DNA of 45,893 nucleotides from Eubacteriales bacterium (GCA_030524715.1 JAUNGB010000040.1:1-45893); one strand, 5' to 3'. Shown: positions 7,748-15,645, counted from the stretch's first letter. Numbers and translations are program-made. The notes: generated by a model from the sequence alone, not told the origin.

Positions 7748-8040
7748 AATAATCCTCTCCTCGCTGTTGAATCGGCGTGCCGTATAGGGTTACTGTTCAT
7801 ACCTGCAATGCAAACAGTAACCGTGCAGAATCCTTAGAGCGAACGTTATTGTGTAAGAACGACGTTTGCTGTAGTATCGGCACGATGCGTTGCTGGCCCA
7901 TAGCCTTACGGCCAGTGCAAGGCCTGGGAGTAAACAACAACCACGATGCTACTAATTATACTGCACCGCGGCAGATTTATAAAGAGATTTTTTTAAGAAA
8001 CCATGTACAAAGAAGATCATGTAGAAAGAAAAATCTGTAG
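7748..8040. other. Leader/intergenic region upstream of the EamA gene
   Basis: No gene is seen here. On the minus strand a TATAAT (7955-7960) with a poor -35 (TTTATA, 17 bp away) may start transcription, leaving an untranslated leader of about 200 nt. That leader holds a 10-bp hairpin GGTTACTGTT/AACAGTAACC (7788-7797/7813-7822) and repeat R3 copy b. I could not match it to a known riboswitch. Confidence 0.45.
7910..7942 (-). repeat. Dispersed repeat R3, copy b
   Basis: Read on the minus strand it matches 26 of 31 positions with copy a (11050-11080), sharing GTTTACTCCCA and GCCTTGCA. Confidence 0.55.
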
Positions 8041-8044
8041 AAAG

Positions 8045-8070
8045 AAAGCCCTGCATAAAAGCAGGGCTTT
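8045..8070 (-). terminator. Terminator of the guanine deaminase-permease operon
   Basis: A perfect 10-bp stem AAAGCCCTGC/GCAGGGCTTT with a 6-nt loop (8055-8060) lies just past the permease stop codon. It has T-rich sequence on the minus-strand side. Confidence 0.8.
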
Positions 8071-8089
8071 GTACAACATATCTTAATTA

Positions 8090-9466
8090 TTACAGGAAAA
8101 TATATTTCAGCACAAAGAGTACGGCAAGTATATACATCAGCGGGCTGATTTTCTTCTCCTTTGCTTTGCCGGAAATCAGGTTGATCACTACATAGGAGAT
8201 GGTTCCCATTGCAATCCCTTCAGAGATACTGTACATAAAGGGCATTGCAATAATGGCGATGAAGCAGGGAATTGCTTCTGTGTTATCATTGAAGTCGATC
8301 TTTGTGATAGAGGTCATCATCAAAAATCCTACGATGATCAGCGCCGGAGCCGTAGCGAAGGACGGGATGGCAAGGAAGATTGGGGACAGGAACAGGGAAA
8401 GTCCGAACAGGATGGCAGCTACAATGGCTGTCAGTCCGGTACGTCCGCCTTCCGCCACACCGGAAGCGCTCTCTACAAAGGTGGTAACGGTGGAGGTACC
8501 GCATACGGCGCCCACAGAGGTACCGATGGCGTCGGAGAGAAGCGCGCCCTTGATCTTCGGAAGCTTGCCGTTCTTATCCAGCATGTCCGCTTTGGAGGCA
8601 ACACCGATCAGGGTTCCAAGGGTGTCAAACATATCTACAAACAGGAACGCAAACATGATGACAAAGAAATCCAGTGAGAACACAATAGAAAAATCCATTT
8701 TCATAAAGGTGGGCGCCATGCTCGGAATAGAAATGCCGTTGGAAAAATCAGGAAGCAGGCTGTAGAAGCCAAGCTCCGGATTCGGCACATATAAACCGAT
8801 AAACTGGCAGAGGATTCCCAGTACCCAGGTGATCAGGATTCCCCAGAGGATTCCGCCCTTGATATTTTTTACAAGGAACACCGCAGTGATCAGGATGCCA
8901 ATCAGAGCCAGAAGTACAGTGATGCCTTCACTGTTAAAGGTTCCGCTGCTTACAGATCCTTTAAAGGAAAATACGCTTACCAGTGTGGAATCGTTATTCA
9001 CGACGATCTTGGCATTCTGCAGGCCGATAAAGGCAATGAAAAGACCGATTCCTACGGATACCGCATGCTTCAGGTTTATTGGTATGGAGTTAAAGATTGC
9101 TTCGCGCACACTGGTAAGGGACAGCAGGATAAATATTATACCTTCCACAAATACAGCGGCAAGCGCCTGCTGCCAGGTATAGCCCATACCAAGGACTACC
9201 GTGTAGGCAAAATAAGCGTTCAGGCCCATACCGGGAGCCAGTACGAACGGATAGTTGGACAAAAGCGCCATCAGGCAGGTGGCAATAAAGGATGCCAGAG
9301 CCGTTGCGGTAAAAACTGCGCCGCGATCCATGCCGGAGGCTTCCAGAATGTTGGGATTTACCGCCAGAATGTACGCCATGGTCATAAAGGTGGTAATACC
9401 GGCAATGACTTCTGTTTTTACGTCAGTGTTGTGCTCTTTTAAATGAAAAATTTTTTCAAGGTTCAT
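8090..9466 (-). CDS. NCS2 family purine permease (guanine/hypoxanthine type)
   Basis: This 458-aa membrane protein belongs to the AzgA-like branch of NCS2. Diagnostic segments are EVIAGITTFMTMAYILAVNP (residues about 16-35), VLAPGMGLNAYFAYTVV, and FVDMFDTLGTLIGVASKADM with VESASGVAEGGRTGLTA in the substrate-site half. About 12-14 membrane helices fit the family. The ATG at 9466 has AGGGGGAA upstream; the open frame reaches 9550 but has no better start. It lies 58 bp after guanine deaminase, under the same guanine-class riboswitch, so guanine/hypoxanthine uptake is the likely job. It would supply substrate to the deaminase. Confidence 0.9.
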   Translation of the reverse strand: MNLEKIFHLKEHNTDVKTEVIAGITTFMTMAYILAVNPNILEASGMDRGAVFTATALASFIATCLMALLSNYPFVLAPGMGLNAYFAYTVVLGMGYTWQQALAAVFVEGIIFILLSLTSVREAIFNSIPINLKHAVSVGIGLFIAFIGLQNAKIVVNNDSTLVSVFSFKGSVSSGTFNSEGITVLLALIGILITAVFLVKNIKGGILWGILITWVLGILCQFIGLYVPNPELGFYSLLPDFSNGISIPSMAPTFMKMDFSIVFSLDFFVIMFAFLFVDMFDTLGTLIGVASKADMLDKNGKLPKIKGALLSDAIGTSVGAVCGTSTVTTFVESASGVAEGGRTGLTAIVAAILFGLSLFLSPIFLAIPSFATAPALIIVGFLMMTSITKIDFNDNTEAIPCFIAIIAMPFMYSISEGIAMGTISYVVINLISGKAKEKKISPLMYILAVLFVLKYIFL

Positions 9467-9524
9467 AATTCTTCCCCCTTCTTGGTCTGAGTGGGTTTGG
9501 ATACGCTCTGGATTCAAACACACT

Positions 9525-10805
9525 CTAAAACAGCATGTTACCGAAAACATATTTTCCGGTGATGTTCCGGTCGTCGGACAGATAAACCAGTCTCTCCAGT
9601 CTTTCCTTTGATGTCAGCGGCAGAGGACAAGGCAGATTGAAATCATCCAGAATGACAGCGTCAAACTCATAGCCTTCTTCAAAGCTTCCCACTTTTCCGA
9701 AGAAGGAACCGCCTCCGAGGGTCGCCATATAAAAGGCTTCCTCCAGAGTCAGCGGAGCCAGGGTATCATCCAAAAGCCGCCAGCGGAGCTTGGAAGCCTG
9801 CACCGCATCAGTCATTGCGCGAAAGACGGACAGCGATGAGCCGCCGGCAATGTCACTGCCCAGTCCCATTGGAATCCCCTCCGCCAGATAACGCCGTACG
9901 GGCGCAATGCCGGAGGCAAGATTGGTATTGGATTGGGGACAATGGGCGATAAACACGCCCCGTTCTTTTAAAAGTGCGATTTCTTCGTCTGTGCAGTGGA
10001 CGCAGTGCGCCATAATGGTGGGACAATCCTTACCGCCGAACAGCCCGAAGCGGTCATAGGCTTCACCGTAGAACCGTGCGTCCGGGCAAAGCTCCTTTAC
10101 CCAGGCGATCTCGCCGAGGTTTTCCGAGAGATGGGACTGTACGGGAAGGCGGTATGCTTTCTGGAGCGCGGAGAGCTCATCCATGAGCGCGTCGGAACAG
10201 GACGGGATAAAGCGGGGCGTCAGGATGGGCTTCACATTCCGGTATTTCCCGGCACAGTTTTCAATCCAGCGGGCAGTATCCCGGGCGGAGGCCGCGGCGC
10301 TTTCTTCCTGAAGATCAGGGGAGCCGTTTCTGTCCATGTTGACTTTTCCTGCGAAGGTTTTCAACCCGGTTGCTTCCAATAAGTCCATGAGCAGCTCTGT
10401 GGCCTGCCCATGGAGGGTGGCAAAAATGGAGGCGCGGGTGGTGGCGCTTCTTTTCAGGTCCTCTGTAAAGATGGAATATGCCCGGAAAGCATACTCCGGG
10501 TCTGAATACCTGGCTTCTTCAGGGAAGGCATAGGTATTCAGCCAGTCCAGCAGCTCAAGGTCCATACCTGTACCGCGGAAGCGGTATTGAGGAGCATGAA
10601 GGTGCAGGTCCGTGAGGCCCGGGATGATCAGGCATCCGCTTACATCACGGCAGGGAATTCCCTGGTACTTTTCGGGAAGCACGGGGAAAACCCCGGCAGA
10701 CAGGCCGTTATCGCAGACAAGATATGCATCCTCCATAACGAAAAGCCTGTTCGGAGTTTCACTGTAACAGACCGTACCCTTTAGCGCGAAAGTTTTTTTG
10801 TTCAT
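9525..10805 (-). CDS. guaD: Guanine deaminase
   Basis: This 426-aa amidohydrolase converts guanine to xanthine and ammonia. Metal-site motifs are in order: DLHLHAPQY (HxH), QSHLSENLGEI, MAHCVHC, and GLGSDIAGG with the last Asp. The RFRGTGMDLELLDWLNTYAFPEE stretch is characteristic of guanine deaminases rather than other amidohydrolases. The start at 10805 was chosen for its RBS (AAAGGAA) and because MNKKTFALKG begins the conserved part; the frame is open to 10898, which lies inside the riboswitch. It is the first gene of a two-gene operon with the purine permease. Its stop overlaps a short match to the end of repeat R1 (TTCAAACACACTCT, 9513-9526). Confidence 0.92.
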   Translation of the reverse strand: MNKKTFALKGTVCYSETPNRLFVMEDAYLVCDNGLSAGVFPVLPEKYQGIPCRDVSGCLIIPGLTDLHLHAPQYRFRGTGMDLELLDWLNTYAFPEEARYSDPEYAFRAYSIFTEDLKRSATTRASIFATLHGQATELLMDLLEATGLKTFAGKVNMDRNGSPDLQEESAAASARDTARWIENCAGKYRNVKPILTPRFIPSCSDALMDELSALQKAYRLPVQSHLSENLGEIAWVKELCPDARFYGEAYDRFGLFGGKDCPTIMAHCVHCTDEEIALLKERGVFIAHCPQSNTNLASGIAPVRRYLAEGIPMGLGSDIAGGSSLSVFRAMTDAVQASKLRWRLLDDTLAPLTLEEAFYMATLGGGSFFGKVGSFEEGYEFDAVILDDFNLPCPLPLTSKERLERLVYLSDDRNITGKYVFGNMLF

Positions 10806-10839
10806 ACAATCACCGTTCCTTTCTGTTGTCAGGGGACAT

Positions 10840-10886
10840 CCGGGCAATAAAAAAACTACCCGATATGTCTGAGATCCCTGTTTAGA
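10840..10886 (-). terminator. Riboswitch expression platform / conditional terminator
   Basis: Downstream of the aptamer on the minus strand, GGTAGTT runs into seven T residues. Its only good 5' partner is AACTACC inside aptamer helix P3. The terminator and the folded aptamer are therefore mutually exclusive, predicting read-through when ligand is bound. Confidence 0.6.
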
Positions 10887-10950
10887 ACTTATAGACAACT
10901 ATTACGGTAGTTGGTAGAAACGTCCAACCGATTATGGACTTATATAAGTT
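10887..10950 (-). promoter_or_regulatory. Purine (guanine-class) riboswitch aptamer
   Basis: On the minus strand, P1 is AACTTAT/ATAAGTT (7 bp). P2 is GTCCA/TGGAC with loop TAATCGGT, J2/3 is GTTTCTACC, and P3 is CAACTA/TAGTTG with loop CCGTAA. The loop GG and CC needed for the kissing interaction are present. J3/1 reads TCT: the C at the specificity position indicates guanine/hypoxanthine rather than adenine. It sits between a consensus promoter and guanine deaminase, which fits the ligand. Confidence 0.88.
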
Positions 10951-10981
10951 GCTGTATTTTGTGTGGCTTTGCTATGTGTTT

Positions 10982-11010
10982 ATTATAAAAGATTCACAGT
11001 TTGATGTCAA
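10982..11010 (-). promoter_or_regulatory. Promoter of the guaD operon
   Basis: TTGACA (11005-11010) and TATAAT (10982-10987) on the minus strand are 17 bp apart, a perfect consensus. It starts about 25 nt before the aptamer. Confidence 0.9.
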
Positions 11011-11049
11011 TTATTATATGCGTAAATCAAAACAACCGCTGACGAACTC

Positions 11050-11080
11050 GTTACTGTTTACTCCCAAGCCTTGCATCGGC
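11050..11080 (+). repeat. Dispersed repeat R3, copy a
   Basis: This 31-bp segment is shared in inverted orientation with 7910-7942 (26 of 31 identical). It lies in the non-coding stretch between the guaD promoter and the AI-2E-type gene. Confidence 0.55.
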
Positions 11081-11295
11081 TGCAAAGTATAGGTGTGAAC
11101 TAATCGCGGACAGGTTACACTTCAGCCTGACTTTTTATACCAGCATATTATCCCAATATGTACGCAGGCTTTAAAGGCATCTGCTGAAGTACAGGATAAT
11201 TTTGACTCAAAGGTAGCCAGCGGCATATTTTTGTGTTAGAATATCTTTCGATAATTTATTTTTACTCTGCCAGGCAGACAGTATCCTCAGAAATA
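11081..11295. other. Non-coding stretch upstream of the AI-2E-type gene
   Basis: No coding sequence is evident. A possible promoter, TTGACT (11202-11207) with TATTTT 18 bp on, is weak. The rest shows nothing recognisable before repeat R2 begins. Confidence 0.35.
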
Positions 11296-11355
11296 TATCA
11301 GATGTGGGATGACTCCCGCCTCTATAGGCGGTGAGCAGCAAATTTGTATCAGTGG
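11296..11355 (+). repeat. Dispersed palindromic repeat R2, half copy
   Basis: The segment shares TATCAGATG, GATGACTCCCGCCT, ATAGGCGGTGAG and the following CAAA-TTGTAT-CAGTGG block with the complete copy at 40199-40282. The right arm is missing here. It overlaps a spurious upstream extension of the AI-2E-type reading frame. Confidence 0.8.
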
Positions 11356-11411
11356 TATGGAGAGTGCTGTATGGGCAGATATTCATGCCGGATGGGAAAT
11401 GGAGGTACCCT

Positions 11412-12560
11412 GTGGAATTTAGTAAAGAATCTATGAAAAAAGCAATGTACCTGATCACGTTTGCAGTATTGCTGTATGTAGGCATGCAGAATCTGGATAT
11501 TGTTCTGGAATATATCGGGGCGGTCTGGAAGCTTTTGTTTCCGTTTGTTTTAGGCGGAGCCATTGCGTTTGTCCTGAATGTCCCTATGAGATTTGTGGAG
11601 AATAAGCTGTTTGGAAAAGCTCTGGAAAGAGGGAATAAGACGGCAAAGAAATTTGCCCGTCCCGTAAGCTTGGTCATTGCGATCCTGCTTGTGGCAGCAA
11701 TCATTTTGCTTGTGGTTCTTGTGGTTGCGCCGGAGCTTGCAACCACATTTGTAGGCGTGGGAAAGCAGATCGAGGCAAGCATCCCAAAGCTTCAGCAATG
11801 GATCGACCATACCTTCAGCGAGGATTCCCCTGTTGTGGAATGGGCAAATTCCATTGATATTCAGCCGCAGAAAATGCTGGATTCCGTAATGAATGTACTG
11901 AAGAGCGGTGTGAACAATGTGCTGTCCTCGACCATTTCCGTGACAATGGGAATCGTCAGCACGGCAATGAATGTGGGAATTGGTTTTATCTTTTCCTGCT
12001 ATATCCTTCTGCAGAAGGAGAAGCTGGGGATGCAGGCAAAAAAGGCGATTTATGCGCTGTTTCCCAAACGTGTGGTGGAATATATTCTCCATGTGTGTTC
12101 TCTGGCAAGCCAGACCTTTGCAAATTTTATTGCGGGTCAGTGTATTGAGGCGGTGATTCTGGGAAGCATGTTCTTTGTGACAATGACTATCGGGCGTTTT
12201 CCCTATGCGCTGCTGGTAGGAGTGCTGATTTCCTTTACTGCTTTGATTCCGGTTTTCGGCGGATTTATTGGATGCGGGATCGGCTTTTTCCTGATCTTAA
12301 TGGTAAGCCCGATGAAAGCTTTGATGTTCCTTGTCCTTTTCCTTGTTCTCCAGCAGATAGAAGGAAACCTGATCTATCCTCATGTGGTGGGAAATTCCGT
12401 GGGACTTCCGTCTATCTGGGTTCTGGTTGCGGTTACCCTTGGCGGCAGCCTGATGGGAATCGTCGGTATGTTGGTGTTTATTCCGCTGGTATCCGTCCTG
12501 TATGCTCTGTTCCGTGAATGGACGTACAAGCGGCTCCGGCAGAAAAAGATACAAATATAA
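11412..12560 (+). CDS. AI-2E family transporter (PerM/YtvI-like membrane protein)
   Basis: This 382-aa membrane protein fits PF01594. It has two N-terminal helix pairs, a soluble segment (residues about 105-190: IEASIPKLQQWIDHTFSEDSP...), and a C-terminal block with GQCIEAVILGSMFFVTMTIGRFPYALLVGVLISF and QQIEGNLIYPHVVGNSVGLPSIWVLVAV, the family signature. The frame is open from 11331, but those codons are repeat R2. GTG at 11412 has GGAGG six bases upstream and gives the standard length. Family members export AI-2 or act as ion/proton antiporters; the substrate here is unknown. It is monocistronic. Confidence 0.88.
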   Translation: MEFSKESMKKAMYLITFAVLLYVGMQNLDIVLEYIGAVWKLLFPFVLGGAIAFVLNVPMRFVENKLFGKALERGNKTAKKFARPVSLVIAILLVAAIILLVVLVVAPELATTFVGVGKQIEASIPKLQQWIDHTFSEDSPVVEWANSIDIQPQKMLDSVMNVLKSGVNNVLSSTISVTMGIVSTAMNVGIGFIFSCYILLQKEKLGMQAKKAIYALFPKRVVEYILHVCSLASQTFANFIAGQCIEAVILGSMFFVTMTIGRFPYALLVGVLISFTALIPVFGGFIGCGIGFFLILMVSPMKALMFLVLFLVLQQIEGNLIYPHVVGNSVGLPSIWVLVAVTLGGSLMGIVGMLVFIPLVSVLYALFREWTYKRLRQKKIQI

Positions 12561-12630
12561 AAGATACAGATATAGATCCGCTTATGGTGGTATAAGCTCC
12601 GAATCCGGAAGACGTTGACAGCGGCGCCTG

Positions 12631-13254
12631 TTATCCCTGATTCCGATAATAAAAGACGGCGAGCTGGGTGCGGTCGCGGAGCGACAGCTTATCCAACAGG
12701 GCGCTCAGATAATTGCGGACAGTCCCTTCACTTAAGAAGAGCGTGTCCGCAATTTCTTTGTTATTCATGCCTTTTGCCACCAGCTCCATAATTTCTCCTT
12801 CTCTGGGACTTAGACGGAATTTTTCCGGGCAAAACGCGGCCTTTTGGTTCATCAATGCCGGTATTCTTGTGACGATTTCGTTTCCGAAGACATTCTGGCC
12901 GCTTAAGACTGCCCGCATGGCAGGGATCAGAGCGTCGATATCCTGCTTGATCAGATAGCCCTTGGCTCCCATGCCCAGGGCTTTTATAATATATTCGTTA
13001 TCGGAAAAGGTAGTCAGAAACAGAATACGGGCGTCCGGAAATTCCCATAAGATCTGTTCTCCTGCGGCAAGCCCTCCTATTCCTTTCATCTGGATATCCA
13101 TAAGCAGGATGTCCGGCCGGTGCGTCCTGTACAGGGAAACGGCTTCCTCGCCGCTGGTTCCCACGGCCGCAACGGTGATATTCGGGTCTGCCTGAAGGAT
13201 TGTTTTTAAGGACATGCATACAAGCTTATCATCATCAATAATAACGATTTTCAT
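12631..13254 (-). CDS. NarL/LuxR-family response regulator
   Basis: This 207-aa two-domain regulator has a receiver domain (residues 1-120) with the acidic pocket D7-D9, phospho-acceptor Asp 53 (LLMDIQM) and the FLTTFSD strand. The C-terminal LuxR-type helix-turn-helix (about 140-205) reads LSPREGEIMELVAKGMNNKEIADTLFLSEGTVRNYLSALLDKL in overlapping pieces. The start has AAAGGTG eight bases upstream. It follows the sensor kinase by six bases and is divergent from an ABC-2 transporter operon, which is the likely target (inference). Palindromes near 14590 are candidate binding sites. Confidence 0.92.
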   Translation of the reverse strand: MKIVIIDDDKLVCMSLKTILQADPNITVAAVGTSGEEAVSLYRTHRPDILLMDIQMKGIGGLAAGEQILWEFPDARILFLTTFSDNEYIIKALGMGAKGYLIKQDIDALIPAMRAVLSGQNVFGNEIVTRIPALMNQKAAFCPEKFRLSPREGEIMELVAKGMNNKEIADTLFLSEGTVRNYLSALLDKLSLRDRTQLAVFYYRNQG

Positions 13255-13260
13255 ATAAAA

Positions 13261-14331
13261 TCACCTTTCTTTTGGTTCTTTTGGGATAGAAATAAAAATT
13301 TTAAAGCCTTTGGTTCTGTCAATATGAAAATTTCCGTGGAAAGCCCGTATTCGTTCCTCCATATTGGAAAGACCCATGCCGCTTTTTTCAATGGGAGAGA
13401 AGCCGGCGCCGTTGTCATGGATGGTAAGCTGATACATAGAAGGATGCTCGATCAGCCTGACAGAGGCGGCGGAAGCATTGCTGTGGCGCGCGATATTGGA
13501 AAGCGCTTCTTTTACAATGGCGATCACTGCGTAATTCATCTCCATGGGGAGCGGCCCTGAATCAAAGGTAAGCGTTACAGGACAGAAAGTAAAGTCCTCT
13601 GCCAGACGGGTAAGCTGCTGGCGAAGGTCAATGGATTCTTCATGGAGATCGTGGACGCTGATGCGCACGTTGTCCATAGCGTCACTGAGGGTGTCCCTGA
13701 CAGAACCAAGCTGCTCTTTTAAGGCCCCGTCATTGCCGCAGATTACCAGTAAAGCGCTGACCTGCAGGATCGAACGGGTGAGAAGATGGCCTACATTATC
13801 ATGGATCTCCCTTGCAATCCGGTTTCGCTCGGTGAGCGTGGCAAGCTCTACCTCATAGTCCTGGTTTTTCATAAGTTCCTGGTTTTTCTGTTTTAAAAGC
13901 AGTGCGGCTTCGGTGGTGTCGTCCCGAACCTGATGGTATTTGTGAAGAAGCTCCCGGTATCTGGTTTCCTGTATTCTGAGAACCACTGCCACGCCGGAAA
14001 GAGCGGCGCAGACGAACCAGGTCTGCGGTTCCTGTGAGGTAAGACCTGAAAGCAGGGGCAGCAGCCAGAGAAAGCGAAGCCATGGCTCTGTGTTTCCGGT
14101 GCAGTTATATGCCGTAAGAGGCAGGAAAGGAAAAAAAGGTTTCCAAACAAACGGGACGGCACAATAAAGGAGAAGAAAGCCCCGGGAAAGCTTCCCGTCA
14201 AAATAGCTGCAAAGGGAGCTTAAAATAACGGCAGTGAGCAGGCCAATGACAACGGCATCCGGAATGCCATTGGAAAGAAGCTGCGGCAGTATCAAAATAA
14301 GAAGCAGAAGTTTATGATAAAGTGCGGACAT
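13261..14331 (-). CDS. Sensor histidine kinase, NarL-type (HisKA_3)
   Basis: This 356-aa kinase has five or six N-terminal membrane helices (residues 1-120) with almost no extracellular domain, then a coiled-coil (about 125-165). The dimerisation/phosphorylation helix carries His in ERNRIAREIHDNVGHLL. The ATPase domain has the N box in VKEALSNIARHS and a G box DNGAGFSP...GMGLSNMEERI. The ATG at 14331 was preferred over an in-frame GTG at 14337, which overlaps the GGAGG site. Intramembrane-sensing kinases of this layout often respond to envelope stress or antibiotics; the signal here is unknown. It is co-transcribed with its regulator. Confidence 0.9.
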   Translation of the reverse strand: MSALYHKLLLLILILPQLLSNGIPDAVVIGLLTAVILSSLCSYFDGKLSRGFLLLYCAVPFVWKPFFPFLPLTAYNCTGNTEPWLRFLWLLPLLSGLTSQEPQTWFVCAALSGVAVVLRIQETRYRELLHKYHQVRDDTTEAALLLKQKNQELMKNQDYEVELATLTERNRIAREIHDNVGHLLTRSILQVSALLVICGNDGALKEQLGSVRDTLSDAMDNVRISVHDLHEESIDLRQQLTRLAEDFTFCPVTLTFDSGPLPMEMNYAVIAIVKEALSNIARHSNASAASVRLIEHPSMYQLTIHDNGAGFSPIEKSGMGLSNMEERIRAFHGNFHIDRTKGFKIFISIPKEPKER

Positions 14332-14378
14332 AGACACCTCCGTTATTGAAAGAAATATTGTTGCTGTTCATTTCCTGG

Positions 14379-14464
14379 AGTGTGTTTGAAAATTGCTTTC
14401 TGCAAGATGTATTCCACAAATTTGGGGATGCAGATTGCGGGAATGAATTTTCAAACACATTCTA
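14379..14464. repeat. Dispersed palindromic repeat R1, copy B
   Basis: This 86-bp element has inverted ends (GTGTTTGAAAATT and AATTTTCAAACAC). The interior is nearly identical to copy A (TTGCTTTCTGCAAGATGTAT, GGGGATGCAGATTG). Confidence 0.8.
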
Positions 14465-14589
14465 GCCTTGCACCGTCTGCCCGGGCTTGTGACCAGTAGT
14501 GCTGGATAGCCGGGAATTTGGCACAGAGCCGGGGATTTGACTATATCATAGCACGAAAATCCCCGGGAAGCCATGAGGGAATCAAAAAC

Positions 14590-14603
14590 ATGACATTTGT
14601 CAT
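14590..14603. promoter_or_regulatory. Palindrome, candidate response-regulator site
   Basis: ATGACATTTGTCAT is a perfect 14-bp palindrome between the divergent kinase and ABC-2 operons. A weaker relative, GTGAC-AGGG-TTCAC, follows at about 14613-14626. NarL-family regulators bind such ATGAC-type inverted repeats; the pairing with this regulator is inference. Confidence 0.45.
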
Positions 14604-14660
14604 AAAGAGAACGTGACAGGGTTCACTGTACGCAGGAAAGAGGATTTGTTAAACTGAACG

Positions 14661-14746
14661 AAGATAAGCACACCGCAAAGTGGAATGCAAATGTCTGTTT
14701 TAGAGCATGTTTGAAAATTGCGGGAATGAATTTTTAAACATGCTCT
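14661..14746. repeat. Dispersed palindromic repeat R1, copy C
   Basis: The right part (14702-14746) is a compact palindrome: the AGAGCATGTTTGAAAATT arm pairs with AATTTTTAAACATGCTCT, one mismatch. The left part carries the module CCGCAAAGTGGAATGC seen in copies A and D. It ends 22 bases before the ABC ATPase start. Confidence 0.75.
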
Positions 14747-14768
14747 GGGAATAAGGAGGGCAATAAGA

Positions 14769-15536
14769 ATGATAGAAGTGAAAAATCTGGTAAAGCGTTA
14801 CGGGGATGTGTTGGCGCTTGATCATTTTAATCTGAATGTGCAGGATGGGGAGATCTTCGGGCTGCTTGGGCCCAACGGCTCAGGAAAGACCACGGCGATC
14901 AACTGTATGCTGTCCCTGCTGAAATATGACAAGGGGGAAATCCGTCTGTTTGGAGAGCCGATGGCGCCGGATAATTATAAGAGCAAGCAGAAGATCGGCG
15001 TTGTTCTCCAGAACGTGGCGGTATATAACGAACTGACCGTGGAGGAAAACATTGACTATTTCTGCGGGCTGTATGTGGGAGAGAAGCGCAGGCGGAAGGA
15101 ACTGGTAAATGAGGCTGTGGAATTTGCGGGACTTTCGGATTACAGAAAGTTTTTGCCCCGGAAGCTCTCGGGAGGTCTGCTCCGCAGGCTGAATATCGCC
15201 TGCGGAATCGCCCATAAGCCCCGTCTGATCTTTATGGATGAGCCCACAGTTGCGGTAGATCCCCAGAGCCGCAACAACATTTTGGAGGGAATCAGGGAAT
15301 TGAACCGTCAGGGAGCCACGATTATCTATACCTCCCATTATATGGAAGAGGTAGAACATCTCTGCACAAGGATCATGATCATGGATAAGGGCCGGGCGAT
15401 TGCATCCGGCACAAAGGAAGAACTGAAAAGCATGATACGCAGGAAAGAGACAGATAAGGGAAATGCGGCCGATACTGCGGAGCCTACGTTAAATGATGTT
15501 TTCCTGGAACTGACCGGAAAACAGTTAAGAGATTAA
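14769..15536 (+). CDS. ABC transporter ATP-binding protein (ABC-2 exporter)
   Basis: This 255-aa ATPase has Walker A GPNGSGKT (residues about 35-42), a Q-loop (VVLQN), signature LSGGLLRRL and Walker B LIFMDEPT, with the following H-loop in YTSHYMEE. The signature has Leu where Gln is usual (LSGGL instead of LSGGQ). The tail after residue 215 is short and ends in the common TLNDVFLELTGK motif. It has an AGGAGG RBS and is the first gene of an exporter operon with two permeases. The NarL-type two-component genes are divergent and probably control it. Confidence 0.93.
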   Translation: MIEVKNLVKRYGDVLALDHFNLNVQDGEIFGLLGPNGSGKTTAINCMLSLLKYDKGEIRLFGEPMAPDNYKSKQKIGVVLQNVAVYNELTVEENIDYFCGLYVGEKRRRKELVNEAVEFAGLSDYRKFLPRKLSGGLLRRLNIACGIAHKPRLIFMDEPTVAVDPQSRNNILEGIRELNRQGATIIYTSHYMEEVEHLCTRIMIMDKGRAIASGTKEELKSMIRRKETDKGNAADTAEPTLNDVFLELTGKQLRD

Positions 15537-15538
15537 AG

Positions 15539-15634
15539 TGTGTTTGAACGACAAGTCGCATAGCGATCTGCGTTCATGAGTATTCAGTAAAGCGGAATGC
15601 GAATGTCCGTTTTACAATTGCTTTTCGTAAGATC
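15539..15634. repeat. Dispersed palindromic repeat R1, copy D
   Basis: It contains a GTGTGTTTGA end, a palindromic centre (GTAAAGCGGAATGC paired with CGAATGTCCGTTTTAC) and the CAATTGCTTTTCGTAAGAT block shared with copies A and B. It lies between the ATPase and permease genes of one operon, so it is transcribed. Confidence 0.65.
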
Positions 15635-15645
15635 AGGAGGTTTTT

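Noticed and set aside
7777-8040. 87-aa frame upstream of the EamA gene
   Set aside because: It lies across repeat R3 and the hairpin leader, with no RBS or domain; non-coding sequence is the better reading.
9996-10382. 128-aa frame opposite guanine deaminase
   Set aside because: Antisense shadow of guaD without a start signal.
11207-11782. 191-aa open frame on the minus strand
   Set aside because: It overlaps the AI-2E-type gene in antisense, has no RBS, and its only notable peptide comes from palindromic repeat R2.
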